Assembly (NCBI RefSeq): GCF_000784835.1
Contig: NZ_JSFH01000009.1
Location: 354,483-418,482 of the forward strand
Origin: Thermotoga sp. Mc24
Lineage (GTDB): Bacteria > Thermotogota > Thermotogae > Thermotogales > Thermotogaceae
Direction of reading: 5' to 3'
Length of the DNA stretch: 64,000 bases
In this document: positions 63,875 through 64,000 of the stretch, piece after piece
How positions within the stretch are numbered: the first letter of the stretch is position 1
Layout of the letters: every line of letters begins with the position of its first letter
Made by a program: the position numbers and the translations under genes
The notes under the pieces: generated by a model
Database searches by the model: none
What the model saw: only the letters and a program-made list of their open reading frames with translations
What the model was told of the DNA's origin: nothing

Positions 63875-64000
63875 AGAAATGAAGAAGATTGTCTTTTGAC
63901 AGTAGGCGGATCACCTTTGGAAGTGTTAAAAGAATACATCAAATCTCAAGGACGTGACAAAAATGCTTCGAACCTACAAGTTCAGAATCTACCCTACGAG
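63875..64000 (+). pseudogene. Remnant of an IS200/IS605 TnpA (Y1 transposase) C-terminus
   Basis: An open frame directly after a TAG (63872-63874) reads RNEEDCLLTVGGSPLEVLKEYIKSQG. This matches the C-terminal end of Y1 transposases, where a V-x-G-x-x-P-L-E-V-x-x-x-Y-I-x-x-Q pattern follows the catalytic Tyr region. No start codon, HUH motif or catalytic Tyr is present, so only the end survives. The last part overlaps the start of tnpB in another frame and reaches the window edge. Confidence 0.55.
63963..64000 (+). CDS. tnpB: TnpB-like protein of an IS605-family element, start only
   Basis: ATG at 63963 begins MLRTYKFRIYPT, the hallmark N-terminus of IS605 OrfB/TnpB, and continues off the right edge. 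AAGGACGTGA precedes it. TnpB proteins are RNA-guided nucleases related to Cas12; only 12 codons are visible, so completeness cannot be judged. Confidence 0.7.
   Translation, partial: MLRTYKFRIYPT

Overview
The window is chromosomal DNA from a hyperthermophilic bacterium of the genus Thermotoga, very close to T. maritima. Gene content, gene order and protein lengths match the T. maritima stretch I know as roughly TM1112 down to TM1044: an 89-aa cupin, RNase III, tmk, argF, purA/purB, hisS, trkH with two TrkA proteins, metG, gyrA, lexA, rpiB, panC, the rhamnose genes, the oligopeptide-type ABC transporter with beta-glucuronidase, CutA, three M42 peptidases and MinC. The cupin differs from my memory of the T. 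maritima protein at a few residues, so this is probably a sister strain or species. Genes are tightly packed, mostly with overlapping ATGA- or TGATG-type junctions, GGAGG ribosome sites and many TTG/GTG starts.

Layout. (1) 1-1355: the start of a minus-strand membrane protein, then plus-strand cupin, SRP RNA and a type IV pilin-like gene. (2) 1347-23223, minus strand: one long head-to-tail gene train. From its 5' end it encodes a DUF4438 protein, rhomboid protease, TrkA/TrkA/TrkH K+ uptake, hisS, two degenerate nitrilase-like proteins, argS, an RNA (uracil-5-)methyltransferase, a membrane protein, purB, purA, argF, a CPBP protease-like protein, tmk, an ABC-2 permease, a phosphodiesterase, rnc, a radical SAM protein and a seven-gene Mrp/Mbh-type cation antiporter module. 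(3) 23284-32958, plus strand: metG, gyrA, archease, lexA, a STAS protein, rpiB, prmA, DUF501, panC, a phosphodiesterase, a PP-loop ATPase and a 28-aa ORF. (4) 32939-39516, minus strand: an L-rhamnose operon (isomerase, kinase, aldolase, a large rhamnosidase-like glycoside hydrolase and a sensory-rhodopsin-transducer-fold protein). It diverges from a DeoR-type regulator across a short region holding a perfect inverted repeat. (5) 39624-51391, plus strand: regulator, GH4 alpha-glucuronidase-like enzyme, a five-gene Opp-type ABC transporter, beta-glucuronidase and an MFS transporter, which together look like uptake and breakdown of glucuronide-containing saccharides. (6) 51440-54772: SpoVS, a glutamate-synthase-like flavoprotein, a K+ channel and CutA. 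(7) 54753-61364, minus strand: an envelope and division cluster (MinC, three tandem M42 peptidases, a SPOR-like protein, a ComEA-like protein, Skp/OmpH, LptB, a LOG-fold protein). (8) 61424-64000: an alpha/beta hydrolase, an ArsB/NhaD-type permease, a His-rich 29-codon ORF folded into a strong RNA hairpin before a terminator, and the edge of an IS200/IS605-type element (tnpA remnant plus the start of tnpB).

The most interesting items are: the antiporter subunit fused to half of a solute-binding-protein fold, in a module lacking the large NuoL-like subunit; the His-rich ORF/hairpin; the pilin-like gene whose start lies in the SRP RNA terminal helix; the patchwork base composition of the ABC transporter genes; and the two regulatory inverted repeats. 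No tRNA, rRNA or CRISPR array was seen. No gene-free stretch exceeds 300 bases; the largest (about 246 bases, 41808-42053) holds a terminator, a promoter and an operator-like repeat.
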